Positions 14,518 to 22,269 are shown, counted from the first letter of the stretch. The stretch is DNA of 22,269 nucleotides from Hellea balneolensis (GCA_003233025.1 QIKS01000210.1:1-22269); one strand, 5' to 3'. Made by a program: numbers and translations. The notes: generated by a model from the letters alone, not told the origin.

Positions 14518-14849
14518 TGTTTCAAGCCCTTTAAATGCGCGTAAATATCATCCAAAACATCGTCCATATGTTTAAAAACTTCCTCATTGCCGTAACGGAT
14601 GACACGCCAGCCTTGGGTGTTTAAAAATTGTGTGCGGTGTTCATCTCGTATGATATCCTCTTCATTGCTGTGCGTTGCGCCATCAATTTCAAAAATTATT
14701 TGCTCAGATAAACAAGCAAAATCCACGACATATTTACCAATCGGATGCTGGCGGCGAAACCGAAATCCGCCCAATACTTTCCCGCGAATACGTGACCATA
14801 ATTTGCTTTCCGCTTCCGTCATATTTTTGCGCAAACTACGGGCAAACAT
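14514..14849 (-). CDS. DUF559 (Vsr-like endonuclease fold) protein
   Basis: The 111-residue product matches DUF559: MFARSLRKNMTEAESKLWS, GFRFRRQHPIGKYVVDFAC, IIFEIDGATHS and WRVIRYGNEEVFKHMD. The fold is related to the Vsr mismatch and PD-(D/E)xK endonucleases, and the Asp in VVDF, the Glu in FEIDG and the following His sit where catalytic residues would be. AAGGAG six or seven bases upstream fixes the ATG at 14849; a much longer open frame upstream runs through a repeat and is not coding. The gene overlaps rimM by four bases and sits where rpsP is often found. DUF559 genes are often mobile; activity is unproven. Confidence 0.87.
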   Translation of the reverse strand: MFARSLRKNMTEAESKLWSRIRGKVLGGFRFRRQHPIGKYVVDFACLSEQIIFEIDGATHSNEEDIIRDEHRTQFLNTQGWRVIRYGNEEVFKHMDDVLDDIYAHLKGLKQ

Positions 14850-14890
14850 TTGCGTCTCCTTACCATCTTTACGGATTTCACCCACTATCT

Positions 14891-15021
14891 CTTCCTCCGC
14901 CTGCGGGGGAAGTGCTGGAGCGAAGCGGAGGCGATGGAGGGCAAGGCTACGCCTTGCGTGCCGCACAGCGGCACACCCCCTTCGAGCGCTACGCGCCCAC
15001 TTCCCCCGCAAGCGGAGGAAG
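14891..15021. repeat. 131-bp inverted-repeat element (MITE- or REP-like)
   Basis: Arms of 22 bases, 14891-14912 and 15000-15021, are inverted copies with one mismatch. The left arm starts CTTCCTCCGCCTGCGGGGG; the right starts CTTCCCCCGCAAGCGGAGG. Between them lie further palindromes, including GCAAGGC-TAC-GCCTTGC at 14941-14957 and a GCCGC/GCGGC pair near 14961. It has no coding capacity and fills most of the gap between cysS and the DUF559 gene. The structure suggests a non-autonomous repeat that would fold into a long hairpin in RNA. Confidence 0.7.
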
Positions 15022-15045
15022 GGAGTAGAGTTGATGAAAATTTGA

Positions 15046-16377
15046 TCACCCCCGCCGCCATGTTGTGCCGTCTTTGCCATCTTCCAAAATGATGTTTTCC
15101 GTCTTGAAAATGTCGCGGATTTCGTCGGCGCGAGACCAGTTCTTGGCGGCACGTACTTCGGCGCGCTCTTTGATAAGCGCTTCAATTTCAACGTCTGACA
15201 AGCCGCCTTCTTTACCCTTGCCGCGAAACCAATCATCCGGATCATTCTTCAACAGGCCGAGAAGATTGGCGCAAGCTTTTAGGCTAAGCCCGTCGCCTTT
15301 ATGGGCTAAAGCTGACAAATGGCCAAAGCTTTCGGGCGTGTTCACATCATCCAGCAAGGCCGCCATAAATCCGGGGTCAATTTGGCCCTCCCCCGCCCCG
15401 ATCACCCGGTACCAGCCATCCAATGTCGCTTTGGACTGCTTGAGCAGGTCGTCCGTCCAGTCAAGTTCCGAGCGGTAATGTCCGCTGAGCAAGGCAAAGC
15501 GCAAAACTTCTCCGTCCCATGTTTTGAGCAGCTCGTGTACTAATTTCACATTGCCCAATGACTTGGACATTTTGGTGCTGTCCATTTGCAAGAAACCGTT
15601 ATGTACCCAATAATTGGCCAAAGGCGCACCTTTATGGGCGCAGACGCTTTGGGCGATTTCATTTTCGTGATGGGGGAATTTCAAGTCCTGACCACCGCAA
15701 TGAATATCAATACTGGTGCCCAGATTTTTCTCAATCATCGCCGAACATTCAAGATGCCAACCGGGGCGGCCATTGCCGAAGGGTGCTGGCCATTCAGGCT
15801 CCCCGACCTTGCTCGGTTTCCACAAAACGAAATCTTCCGGGCTGCGTTTATAATCCGCGACCTTAACCCGCGCTCCGGCCAGATTATCGCCTAAAGCCCG
15901 GCCAGATAATTGGCCGTAATCCTCGTAACTGGCCACATCAAACAAGACATGACCATCCGCCTCATAAGCATGACCGGCCGCCAACAGGACCTGGATCATC
16001 GCAACCATTTCACCCATATGGGCGGTTGCCTTGGGCTGCATGTTCGGCATCAAACAGCCAAGCGCCGCCAAATCGTCATTATAAATCTTGGAAAATCTCT
16101 CTGTGATAACGGAAATATCCACGCCCTGCTCATTTGCCGCTATATTAATCTTGTCATCAACATCGGTAATATTACGGGCATATACAACATGATCCGCCCC
16201 ATAAATACTGCGCAAAACCCGAAACAATACGTCCGCAGCCACGGCGGCGCGAGCATTGCCGATATGGGCGTAGGAATACACCGTCGGGCCGCAATTATAC
16301 ATGGTAACGCGCTTGGGGTCTGCCGGTTCAAAAACCTGTTTCTTGCGTGACAATGAGTTATAAAGGGCTAGGTTCAT
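15046..16377 (-). CDS. cysS: Cysteinyl-tRNA synthetase
   Basis: CysRS charges tRNA-Cys. The product shows the zinc-binding Cys29 in MYNCGPTVYSYAHIGNAR, which includes the HIGN class I signature, the second zinc segment WHLECSAM, the HHENE ligands, and MDSTKMSKSLGN (KMSKS loop). Next comes the helical DALR-type region; the tail has AKNWSRADEIRD, normal for CysRS. The start at 16377 (MNLALYNSL) is preferred over 16383 because GGA lies six bases upstream of the former. The protein is 443 residues, close to the family norm. It lies upstream of DUF559-rimM-trmD-rplS, separated from it by the inverted-repeat element. Confidence 0.96.
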   Translation of the reverse strand: MNLALYNSLSRKKQVFEPADPKRVTMYNCGPTVYSYAHIGNARAAVAADVLFRVLRSIYGADHVVYARNITDVDDKINIAANEQGVDISVITERFSKIYNDDLAALGCLMPNMQPKATAHMGEMVAMIQVLLAAGHAYEADGHVLFDVASYEDYGQLSGRALGDNLAGARVKVADYKRSPEDFVLWKPSKVGEPEWPAPFGNGRPGWHLECSAMIEKNLGTSIDIHCGGQDLKFPHHENEIAQSVCAHKGAPLANYWVHNGFLQMDSTKMSKSLGNVKLVHELLKTWDGEVLRFALLSGHYRSELDWTDDLLKQSKATLDGWYRVIGAGEGQIDPGFMAALLDDVNTPESFGHLSALAHKGDGLSLKACANLLGLLKNDPDDWFRGKGKEGGLSDVEIEALIKERAEVRAAKNWSRADEIRDIFKTENIILEDGKDGTTWRRG

Positions 16378-16439
16378 GTTCATTCCAAAATATCACAAAA
16401 ATGCCATAATAGGCTGGCAAATTAATCAATATATACTAC

Positions 16440-17825
16440 ATGGATATAATGATGCAAAAAAGCAAAATAATTTTGATATGCTCTGCGACCCTGGTTTTGC
16501 TTGCGGGATGTGCGAGCCTTGACGCCGTACAAGGCTCAACGCTTAATCCGTCCCGCTCGGCGCAGGCTCCAATTTTTGGGTTTGAACAAGCTCATACGGT
16601 GTTAGCACAAGATTACCTGCCCCCCGAATTGCTCGAAAGCCCGAGGCACCGCGTTGCACCAAATGTGTGGAATGATGGTTATGTCAACACATATACAATT
16701 ATTACACCGGATTTTACCTACATTGTGCAAGGCAGCGAACGGGTCAAAAAACGGGTACACGAAATTCAAGCCACCGCTCAATTGCGCGACATGCCGACGG
16801 TCGCCACCGCTGTTAAAGCCTTAAGAGACAGGACAACCAATCTGGTCACAACACCCTTGCGCGCCATTCAAGGCGGCAGAGCGCGCTATGCAGATGCACA
16901 GAGCGCGGAGGACAAACTTAAAAATGTTTCGTCCGGATTTGGCAGTGTGATCTCCATGTTGGGGCGCGGGATAGCGCAGCTTGGCGTAACCGGGGTACGT
17001 TTGACCAAAGGGGTATCGTCAACAAAATGCGCGGGCGCCCAGTGCGTACAAAAGGCCGGGGCAGATGTCTGGTCTGGGTTTAATTCCGTTATGGGCAAAC
17101 ATGCTGCCGCCAAGCGCTTTCATCACCGCCTTGGGACGGATCCTTATTCAGGTAACAAAGTCCTACAACGCGAAATCGACAGGCTGGCCTATACGGAAAG
17201 CTATACCGGAACGGGCTTAAAAACCGGGGTTGGCATGGCCGGCATTTCTGTCCTTAGCGCCGTGGTCACCAATGTCGGATATTATAATAATGCAGAATTT
17301 TTGGCAATCTATGAAGATGCCCACAACCGCAGAAACAAAGAGAAAGCATTGATGCACATTTGGGGGGCGAGCTTTGCAGACGTTGAGCAGCTTTACGAAA
17401 ACGACACCTTTACCCCCACAACCCGCACACAGCTTACGCTGGCATTAACCCAGATCGAAGATGACCATTTTCGCGCCCAATTTATCAGCCAAGCCGCAGC
17501 CAGCAACACCCGCTACATGGCCGAAAGCCGGCACAGAATTGCCCATTACCTAGCTGAACGCTACCGCGAAGGTGAAATCACTGGATTTGTCGCAGACACA
17601 CCGGCGACCATCGCAATGCATAAAAGCGGGACACTGATTTTATTCTTCGTCGCCGATGATCTGCACTGGACGGAGGATATTGCCGGCCCTATATCAGATT
17701 TCGCCGATATAATTGGCAACTCCCCCCAGTTTAGCGGCGGGGAAATTCATGTGCTTGGTAAGGCGACGCCGCTTTTTGTCACCAATACCAGCGCTATGAA
17801 TATAAAAATTTTTCAAAATCGGTAA
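16440..17825 (+). CDS. Uncharacterised lipoprotein
   Basis: The product has a lipoprotein signal (KSKIILICSATLVLLAGC), so it should be anchored in the envelope. Three in-frame ATGs (16440, 16449, 16452) precede it; the last gives the tidiest signal, and no strong ribosome binding site decides. Of about 460 residues, 45-110 are mixed (VNTYTIITPDFTYIVQGSER), 130-210 are Gly/Ser/Val-rich and may be helical (LVTTPLRAIQGGRARYADAQ), and a TDPYSGNKVLQREIDRLA segment resembles one I have seen in other proteobacterial hypotheticals. Two cysteines (TKCAGAQC) could form a disulfide. I do not recognise a named family. It precedes rluD on the same strand; cysS is divergent. Confidence 0.75.
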   Translation: MDIMMQKSKIILICSATLVLLAGCASLDAVQGSTLNPSRSAQAPIFGFEQAHTVLAQDYLPPELLESPRHRVAPNVWNDGYVNTYTIITPDFTYIVQGSERVKKRVHEIQATAQLRDMPTVATAVKALRDRTTNLVTTPLRAIQGGRARYADAQSAEDKLKNVSSGFGSVISMLGRGIAQLGVTGVRLTKGVSSTKCAGAQCVQKAGADVWSGFNSVMGKHAAAKRFHHRLGTDPYSGNKVLQREIDRLAYTESYTGTGLKTGVGMAGISVLSAVVTNVGYYNNAEFLAIYEDAHNRRNKEKALMHIWGASFADVEQLYENDTFTPTTRTQLTLALTQIEDDHFRAQFISQAAASNTRYMAESRHRIAHYLAERYREGEITGFVADTPATIAMHKSGTLILFFVADDLHWTEDIAGPISDFADIIGNSPQFSGGEIHVLGKATPLFVTNTSAMNIKIFQNR

Positions 17826-17832
17826 TCTTAAT

Positions 17833-17848
17833 TGTTTCACGTGAAACA
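17833..17848. promoter_or_regulatory. parS centromere site
   Basis: TGTTTCACGTGAAACA is a perfect 16-bp palindrome identical to the bacterial parS consensus bound by ParB; the palindrome extends to 20 bp (17831-17850). It lies 7 bases after the lipoprotein stop codon and 22 bases before the rluD ATG. The in-frame TTG reading through it encodes MFHVKQ, a translation often seen where parS abuts a gene. Confidence 0.88.
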
Positions 17849-17870
17849 ATTTGGCATTAAGAACACATCC

Positions 17871-18914
17871 ATGAACACAGTTTTAGAAATGATGGCAGGA
17901 GAAGACGACGCGGGCAAGCGGCTGGATAAATGGCTGTCGGAATGGTCAGAACTGTCCCGCTCGCGCATTAAAAGCCTGGTCGAGAGCGGGCAGGTTTACG
18001 CAGACGGTGTAAAATTGACCAAACCAACAGCCAAAATCAAAGCCGAGACCGAATACACAATCACCGTCCCCCCGACCACGCAAGCCCTGCCGGAAGCGCA
18101 AGATATTCCCCTTGATATTCTCTTTGAAGACGAACACCTTATCGTCGTCAACAAAGCGGCAGGCATGACCGTTCACCCTGCGCCCGGCAATTGGTCTTCC
18201 ACATTGGTCAATGCACTTTTGCACCATTGCGGCGACAGCCTATCTGGTATTGGCGGCGTTGCCCGGCCCGGTATTGTCCACCGCATTGACAAAGACACAT
18301 CGGGGATTTTGGTGGTTGCGAAAGACGACAAAACCCACCAAGACCTTTCGAGCCAATTTGCCGCTCATAAGGTTGAGCGCATCTATATTTGCTTTGCCCG
18401 CCACGCGCCCAACCCGCGGGCAGGCCGCATTGAAACCCGCATTGGTCGCCATCCCAAAGACCGCAAAAAAATGGCCGTCCTCAAAGACCCCGATGCCTAT
18501 CAGGCCCTGCGCATGGCCGAACGGGGCGCCAAATGGCCCGGTAAAATTGCCGTCAGCAATTACACCTTTCTAAAAGGCTATGGCCAACAAAAAGGCGGCT
18601 CTATCGGCGCGCCTCTTGTCTCAAAAATCGAGTGTCGGCTCGAAACCGGCCGCACTCACCAAATCCGTGTTCACATGGCTCATTTGGGCTGTCCTTTGCT
18701 CGGTGACAGCACTTACGGAAAAACCGGTGCCTTTAAAACGGCAAATTCAGAGAGCGAAATTTTACTAAGAGACACCCTTTCGGGGTTTAACCGACAAGCC
18801 TTGCACGCCCAAAGCCTCGGCTTTGAACATCCGATCAGCAAGCGGGTATTGGCCTTTGACAGCCCCTTCCCTGAAGACATCCGCATGTTGGAAGAACAAC
18901 TTTCTAAACTATAA
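17871..18914 (+). CDS. rluD: 23S rRNA pseudouridine synthase, RluD type
   Basis: The product combines an N-terminal S4 RNA-binding domain (about residues 14-60, AGKRLDKWLSEWSELSRSRI) with a RluA-family pseudouridine synthase. The catalytic motif HRIDKDTSGILVVAKD has its Asp at residue 140, and GRTHQIRVHMAHLGCPLLGD is the typical later motif. RluD modifies helix 69 of 23S rRNA. The start is set at the ATG 17871; the longer TTG reading would translate parS. It carries a family-normal 347 residues. It lies 63 bases before rpoH, an arrangement seen in other Alphaproteobacteria. Confidence 0.92.
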   Translation: MNTVLEMMAGEDDAGKRLDKWLSEWSELSRSRIKSLVESGQVYADGVKLTKPTAKIKAETEYTITVPPTTQALPEAQDIPLDILFEDEHLIVVNKAAGMTVHPAPGNWSSTLVNALLHHCGDSLSGIGGVARPGIVHRIDKDTSGILVVAKDDKTHQDLSSQFAAHKVERIYICFARHAPNPRAGRIETRIGRHPKDRKKMAVLKDPDAYQALRMAERGAKWPGKIAVSNYTFLKGYGQQKGGSIGAPLVSKIECRLETGRTHQIRVHMAHLGCPLLGDSTYGKTGAFKTANSESEILLRDTLSGFNRQALHAQSLGFEHPISKRVLAFDSPFPEDIRMLEEQLSKL

Positions 18915-18917
18915 CAC

Positions 18918-18946
18918 CTTTAAATTCCCGCACAGACTCCCTATAT
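18918..18946 (+). promoter_or_regulatory. Heat-shock-like promoter of rpoH
   Basis: CTTTAAA (18918-18924) and CCCTATAT (18939-18946), 14 bases apart, match the sigma-32 consensus (CTTGAAA and CCCCATNT) at six of seven and seven of eight positions. It precedes rpoH by about 30 bases, implying that RpoH can drive its own gene. Confidence 0.5.
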
Positions 18947-18977
18947 GTGATTTTCAGGTAAATTTGGAGGAGCTTCC

Positions 18978-19937
18978 TTGACCGCAACTGGCATAAAAAA
19001 AACCGCGAAAACGGCGCTTAAAACCACAGATAGCCACAAGGGCAATATGAGCCTGTCTGTCGCGCTCTCCCCCGAACAAGGCTTGTCGCACTATCTTGAC
19101 CAAATCCGCAAATTTCCCATGCTCAAACCAGACGAGGAATTTATGCTGGCCAAACGCTGGGCGCAACACGGAGATTCCGGCGCAGCAGAGCGCATGGTGA
19201 CCTCGCACTTACGTCTCGTGGCCAAAATTGCCATGGGCTATCGCGGTTATGGCTTGCCCATTGGCGAGGTGATTTCCGAAGGCAATGTCGGCCTCATGCA
19301 AGCGGTCAAAAAATTTGATCCCGACAAAGGCTTTCGTCTTTCCACCTATGCTATGTGGTGGATCAGGGCGGCCATTCAGGAATATGTATTGCGTTCCTGG
19401 TCTCTCGTCAAAATGGGGACAACGGCGGCGCAAAAAAAGCTGTTCTTTAATTTACGCCGGATGAAAGGCGAGATGAAAGCCATTGACGACGGGGATTTAC
19501 ACCCCGACCAAGTCAAGAAAATCGCCACCCGGCTTAATGTCAAAGAGAGCGAAGTTATCTCCATGAACAGGCGCATGGGCGGCGGCGGTGATGCATCGCT
19601 TAACGTCACCATTGGCGGCGAAGACGGCGGCGGCGAATGGCAGGACTGGCTGGAAGATGAAAACTACCAAGCCCAGGACGAAGTGTTGGGCAATGCGCAA
19701 GAGCATACCGCCCGCATGGATTTGCTCAATGATGCTTTGCAAAATTTAAACGAGCGCGAACAGGATATTTTAAAAAAACGCCGCTTGGCAGACAAGCCTA
19801 AAACCTTAGAAGAACTGGCTGGCGTCTACAAAGTTTCGCGCGAACGCATCCGCCAAATCGAAGGCCGTGCTTTCGAAAAACTACAAAAAGCCATGCTGAC
19901 CGCCGCCAAAGAAACCGGTGCCTTGGAAATGGGGTGA
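18978..19937 (+). CDS. rpoH: RNA polymerase sigma factor RpoH (sigma-32)
   Basis: RpoH directs transcription of heat-shock genes. The protein shows region 1.2/2.1 (GLSHYLDQIRKFPMLKPDEE), region 2.3-2.4 (GFRLSTYAMWWIRAAIQEYV), the RpoH-specific box QKKLFFNLRR, and region 4 (LNEREQDILKKRRLA, then VSRERIRQIEGRAFEKLQKA). TTG 18978 has a strong GGAGG seven bases upstream and gives 319 residues with a Lys/Thr-rich lead. ATG 19047 (MSLSVALSPEQGL) has a weaker AAGGG and gives a more usual 296 residues; either may be used. Confidence 0.95.
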   Translation: MTATGIKKTAKTALKTTDSHKGNMSLSVALSPEQGLSHYLDQIRKFPMLKPDEEFMLAKRWAQHGDSGAAERMVTSHLRLVAKIAMGYRGYGLPIGEVISEGNVGLMQAVKKFDPDKGFRLSTYAMWWIRAAIQEYVLRSWSLVKMGTTAAQKKLFFNLRRMKGEMKAIDDGDLHPDQVKKIATRLNVKESEVISMNRRMGGGGDASLNVTIGGEDGGGEWQDWLEDENYQAQDEVLGNAQEHTARMDLLNDALQNLNEREQDILKKRRLADKPKTLEELAGVYKVSRERIRQIEGRAFEKLQKAMLTAAKETGALEMG

Positions 19938-20039
19938 GGGTAAATATGAGGCTCTCCCCTACCCTTGCCCTCGATTTTTAAAATTGCCTACCCATAAAAA
20001 TACTTGAATTTTCTGTCTCCCTCCGGCACATTTTAAACT

Positions 20040-20645
20040 ATGTTGCCATCGTTTCTCGTCATCGATAATTTTTTAACAAACCCGCAAGGGTTTCGGCGCA
20101 AAGCTTTGGCGCTTAACTATGACCCTAAAAACAAAGTCGGCCAATATCCGGGATTGATTTCCACAAAGCCTCTAGCCATTGACGGGCTTGACAAGCGAGT
20201 TTCAGAACTTATCGGCACGCCTGTAAAACCAGCACCAGAGACCAGCCACAACCATTGCCGCCTGACTTTAAAAGGGGAGACCGGCCGCAGCGGGGTACAT
20301 GTTGACCCGTGCTTTTATTCAGGTATTTTATATCTGAGCCAGGCTGAGCATTGCCGGGGCGGCACGGATTTTTACAAACACCGCCGCACCGGGCTTGAAC
20401 ATATCCCCAAGACGGAAATAGAAATGGTCAATTCAGGCTACCGAAATACCAACACCTTGATCGACGACGTCATTAATAAGGACACAAATCTGGCCAGCAA
20501 ATGGGAACGCACCATGCGCGTCTCCATGCGCTTTAACCGCCTTTTACTGCTCAGCCCTTTGATGTTTCACAATGCCGCCCCAGGGTTTGGCAAAAATCTG
20601 GACAATGGCCGCCTCGTCCATTTGATGTTTTTCGTCAAAGCTTAA
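20040..20645 (+). CDS. DUF6445-type protein, possible 2OG-Fe(II) oxygenase fold
   Basis: The 201-residue product starts MLPSFLVIDNFLTNPQGFRR and has QYPGLIST, then GVHVDPCFYSGILYLSQ (His87, Asp89), GGTDFYKHRRTG, and FHNAAPGFG with His177 followed by Arg191. The HxD...H plus Arg arrangement and the VIDNFL opening are those of Fe(II)/2-oxoglutarate-type jelly-roll proteins, and the overall pattern fits DUF6445. The start rests on the fit to the family opening; I see no strong ribosome binding site. It is convergent with the aminotransferase and their stop codons overlap. The substrate is unknown. Confidence 0.72.
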   Translation: MLPSFLVIDNFLTNPQGFRRKALALNYDPKNKVGQYPGLISTKPLAIDGLDKRVSELIGTPVKPAPETSHNHCRLTLKGETGRSGVHVDPCFYSGILYLSQAEHCRGGTDFYKHRRTGLEHIPKTEIEMVNSGYRNTNTLIDDVINKDTNLASKWERTMRVSMRFNRLLLLSPLMFHNAAPGFGKNLDNGRLVHLMFFVKA

Positions 20646-21814
20646 ACCGCGCCTAGAAACCCTTTGATATTGCGCGCCGCCTGCCTGATCCGTTGTTCAT
20701 TTTCAACCAGAGCCATGCGCACATACCCCTCCCCGCCCGTGCCAAAACCAACACCGGGCGAGACGGCAACGCCGGCCTCTATCATCAATTGTTTTGAAAA
20801 TTCAAGCGAACCTAATGCTGTAAATTTCTCTGGCAAAGGCGCCCAGGCAAACATGGAAGCCGCGGGCGGCGGGATATCCCACCCGGCGCGGCCAAAACTT
20901 TCAATCATCACATCCCGGCGCGCTTTGTAAATTTGTCGCGCGTCATCGACGCAGCTTTGCGGGCCGTCAAGAGCAGCGCAGGCGGCCACTTGAATGGGTG
21001 TGAAAGCGCCATAATCGAGGTAGGATTTCACCCGCGCCAAAGCGTGGATTAAATGCTTGGCGCCCACCGCAAACCCCATACGCCACCCGGCCATGGAATA
21101 GGTTTTGGACAAGGAAATGGTTTCCACAGCCACGTCTTTTGCGCCTTGTATTTGAAAGATAGACGGCGGCTTTTCGGTAAAATAAATCTCCGAATAAGCC
21201 AGATCAGACAGAATGATAATCCCGTGCTGCTTGGCAATATCAACGATTTGTTGGTAAAAATCCAAGTCGGCAATATGCCCGGTTGGATTGGAGGGGAAGC
21301 AAACAACAATCGCCAATGGCGGCTTTTGGGCCTCGGTCAAAGCCCGCTTTATCCCCGCCAAATATTCAGCCGCCGTTATGGCAACAATCGGTTTAATCTG
21401 CGCCCCGGCAATGATAAATCCGTAAGCGTGTAACGGGTAAGACGGGTCGGGCGCATAGATAATATCGCCCGGCGCACAGATTGCTTGCGCCAAATTGGCA
21501 AAGCCTTCTTTGGAACCAATCGTGGCGATAATTTCGTCGTCGGCGTCCAGATCCACGCCGAAGCGGCGGCTATAATAACGCGCACAAGCTTGGCGCAAAC
21601 CGGGGATACCACGCGAGGCGGAATAGCCCGTAGTTTTTGGTTTTTGCACCGTCTCGATTAATTTATCGATCACATGTTTTGGCGTTGGTAAATCGGGATT
21701 ACCAAACCCAAAATCAATAATATCGACACCTTCGCCGCGCAATTTGGCCTTCAAGGCATTGACCTCTTGAAACACATAGGGCGGCAATTTTTTAATGCGG
21801 TAAAAATCTTCCAT
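20642..21814 (-). CDS. Class I/II PLP-dependent aminotransferase (AlaC / DapL-like)
   Basis: The product is a fold-type I aminotransferase of 390 residues. Motifs are FYRIKKLPPYVFQEVNALK, IIDFGFGNPDLPTP, GYSASRGIPGLRQA, CFPSNPTGHIA, SDLAYSEIYF and the PLP-lysine segment SLSKTYSMAGWRMGF. The Arg in GEGYVRMALVENEQRI should bind the substrate carboxylate. This subgroup includes the glutamate-pyruvate aminotransferase AlaC and LL-diaminopimelate aminotransferases; sequence alone does not choose. The start at 21814 is preferred over 21829 because GGAAAG lies a few bases upstream, and a longer open frame would overlap the divergent receptor gene. Confidence 0.92.
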   Translation of the reverse strand: MEDFYRIKKLPPYVFQEVNALKAKLRGEGVDIIDFGFGNPDLPTPKHVIDKLIETVQKPKTTGYSASRGIPGLRQACARYYSRRFGVDLDADDEIIATIGSKEGFANLAQAICAPGDIIYAPDPSYPLHAYGFIIAGAQIKPIVAITAAEYLAGIKRALTEAQKPPLAIVVCFPSNPTGHIADLDFYQQIVDIAKQHGIIILSDLAYSEIYFTEKPPSIFQIQGAKDVAVETISLSKTYSMAGWRMGFAVGAKHLIHALARVKSYLDYGAFTPIQVAACAALDGPQSCVDDARQIYKARRDVMIESFGRAGWDIPPPAASMFAWAPLPEKFTALGSLEFSKQLMIEAGVAVSPGVGFGTGGEGYVRMALVENEQRIRQAARNIKGFLGAV

Positions 21815-21892
21815 AAAACTTTCCAACATGGCTTTATCTCTGATACTGCCATGGCGGTATCTTTGCAATATACTTGCTGCTAGGAAGTTCTC

Positions 21893-22269
21893 ATGAGAAA
21901 AAATATTATCGGTTTGGCTCTTATCTGCACCTTGGTAAATTCCCCAAGCCATGCCAATGACGACACCATCATTGTTACCGCTACCCGGCAAGCTCTCGCC
22001 AGTAAGAACCATGCCGGGAGCGTCACAGTACTGGACGAAGAACGGCTTGCAGAGACCGCCGCTGTCCATCCTGCCGAGCTGCTCAATGAAGTTGCCGGCG
22101 TCAATATTCACCGGGGCAGCGGGCAGGAACATCTCACCGCCATCCGCTCACCCGTGCTGACGAGCGGCGCCGGGGCCGGATCATTTTTATACCTTGAGGA
22201 CGGCGTACCATTGCGCGCCGCCGGGTTTTCCAATGTTAACGGTCTGTTTGAAGGCGCGCTTGAACTGGC
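21893..22269 (+). CDS. TonB-dependent receptor, N-terminal fragment
   Basis: From ATG 21893 the frame is open to the window end and encodes MRKNIIGLALICTLVNSPSH followed by ANDDTIIVTATRQALASKNH, a signal peptide cleaved near SHA-ND and a TonB-box-like IIVTATR. Next is a plug domain: VTVLDEERLAETAAVHPAEL, then LNEVAGVNIHRGSGQEHLTA, SFLYLEDGVPLRAAGF. These are outer-membrane receptors that import siderophores, cobalamin or other large ligands using TonB energy. AGGAAG six bases upstream supports the start. Only 125 codons are present, so the ligand class cannot be judged. It is divergent from the aminotransferase with 78 bases between starts. Confidence 0.88.
   Translation, partial: MRKNIIGLALICTLVNSPSHANDDTIIVTATRQALASKNHAGSVTVLDEERLAETAAVHPAELLNEVAGVNIHRGSGQEHLTAIRSPVLTSGAGAGSFLYLEDGVPLRAAGFSNVNGLFEGALEL

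Noticed and set aside
14850..15245. N-terminal extension of the DUF559 frame up to 15245
   Set aside because: It overlaps the cysS 3' end and translates the inverted-repeat element into low-complexity sequence; AAGGAG supports ATG 14849.
17832..17870. TTG start giving RluD an extra MFHVKQFGIKNTS
   Set aside because: The extension translates the parS palindrome and has no ribosome binding site; RluD starts normally at ATG 17871.
21830..22132. Extension of the aminotransferase frame to 22132
   Set aside because: It runs antisense through a clear TonB-dependent receptor N-terminus and adds about 100 residues absent from the family.

Overview
This window reads as part of an alphaproteobacterial chromosome with roughly balanced base composition. 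The evidence is lineage-typical gene content: an RcdA-like DUF1465 protein, a DUF1192 protein, the DUF1013 regulator TrcR, a cysteine-less ribosomal protein L31, an RpoH with an intact RpoH box next to RluD, and an EF-P/inositol-monophosphatase pair. A perfect consensus parS site at 17833-17848 suggests the segment lies in the ParB-organised, origin-proximal part of the chromosome.

Layout. 1-2459: the start of lysC (minus, cut by the window edge), then ubiG, efp and a suhB-like phosphatase on the plus strand. 2489-3802: a LysR regulator with a predicted leaderless promoter, then rpmE. 3803-4051: a repeat-rich intergenic patch. 4052-5823: cell-cycle genes, with rcdA and DUF1192 on the minus strand and trcR divergent on the plus strand; trcR has a promoter-like sequence and a strong intrinsic terminator in its leader. 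5969-10674: a four-gene block that looks like one envelope-related operon, made of a membrane sulfatase/phosphoglycerol-transferase-like protein, a small exported membrane protein, a SAM methyltransferase broken by two one-base shifts, and a YidC-like protein lacking the usual groove arginine. 10708-10784: tRNA-Arg(CCG), minus strand. 10896-12781: two tandem TraB/GumN-family lipoproteins of equal length. 12813-16377: a minus-strand run cysS, DUF559, rimM, trmD, rplS, with an inverted-repeat element between cysS and DUF559. 16440-19937: an unknown lipoprotein, parS, rluD and rpoH, the last with a heat-shock-like promoter. 20040-22269: a DUF6445-type protein convergent with a class I aminotransferase, then the start of a TonB-dependent receptor.

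Most of the window is housekeeping (translation, rRNA/tRNA modification, ubiquinone synthesis, heat shock, cell cycle). The least explained part is the 5969-10674 block. Its members suggest export, modification or assembly of an envelope glycan or lipid, but no substrate can be read from the sequence. Reading-frame breaks in the methyltransferase, and probably at the 5' end of ubiG, could be real mutations or homopolymer errors in the source sequence. No gene-free stretch exceeds 300 bases; the largest (80-316, 3803-4051, 4923-5142, 10675-10895, 14850-15045) are described below.
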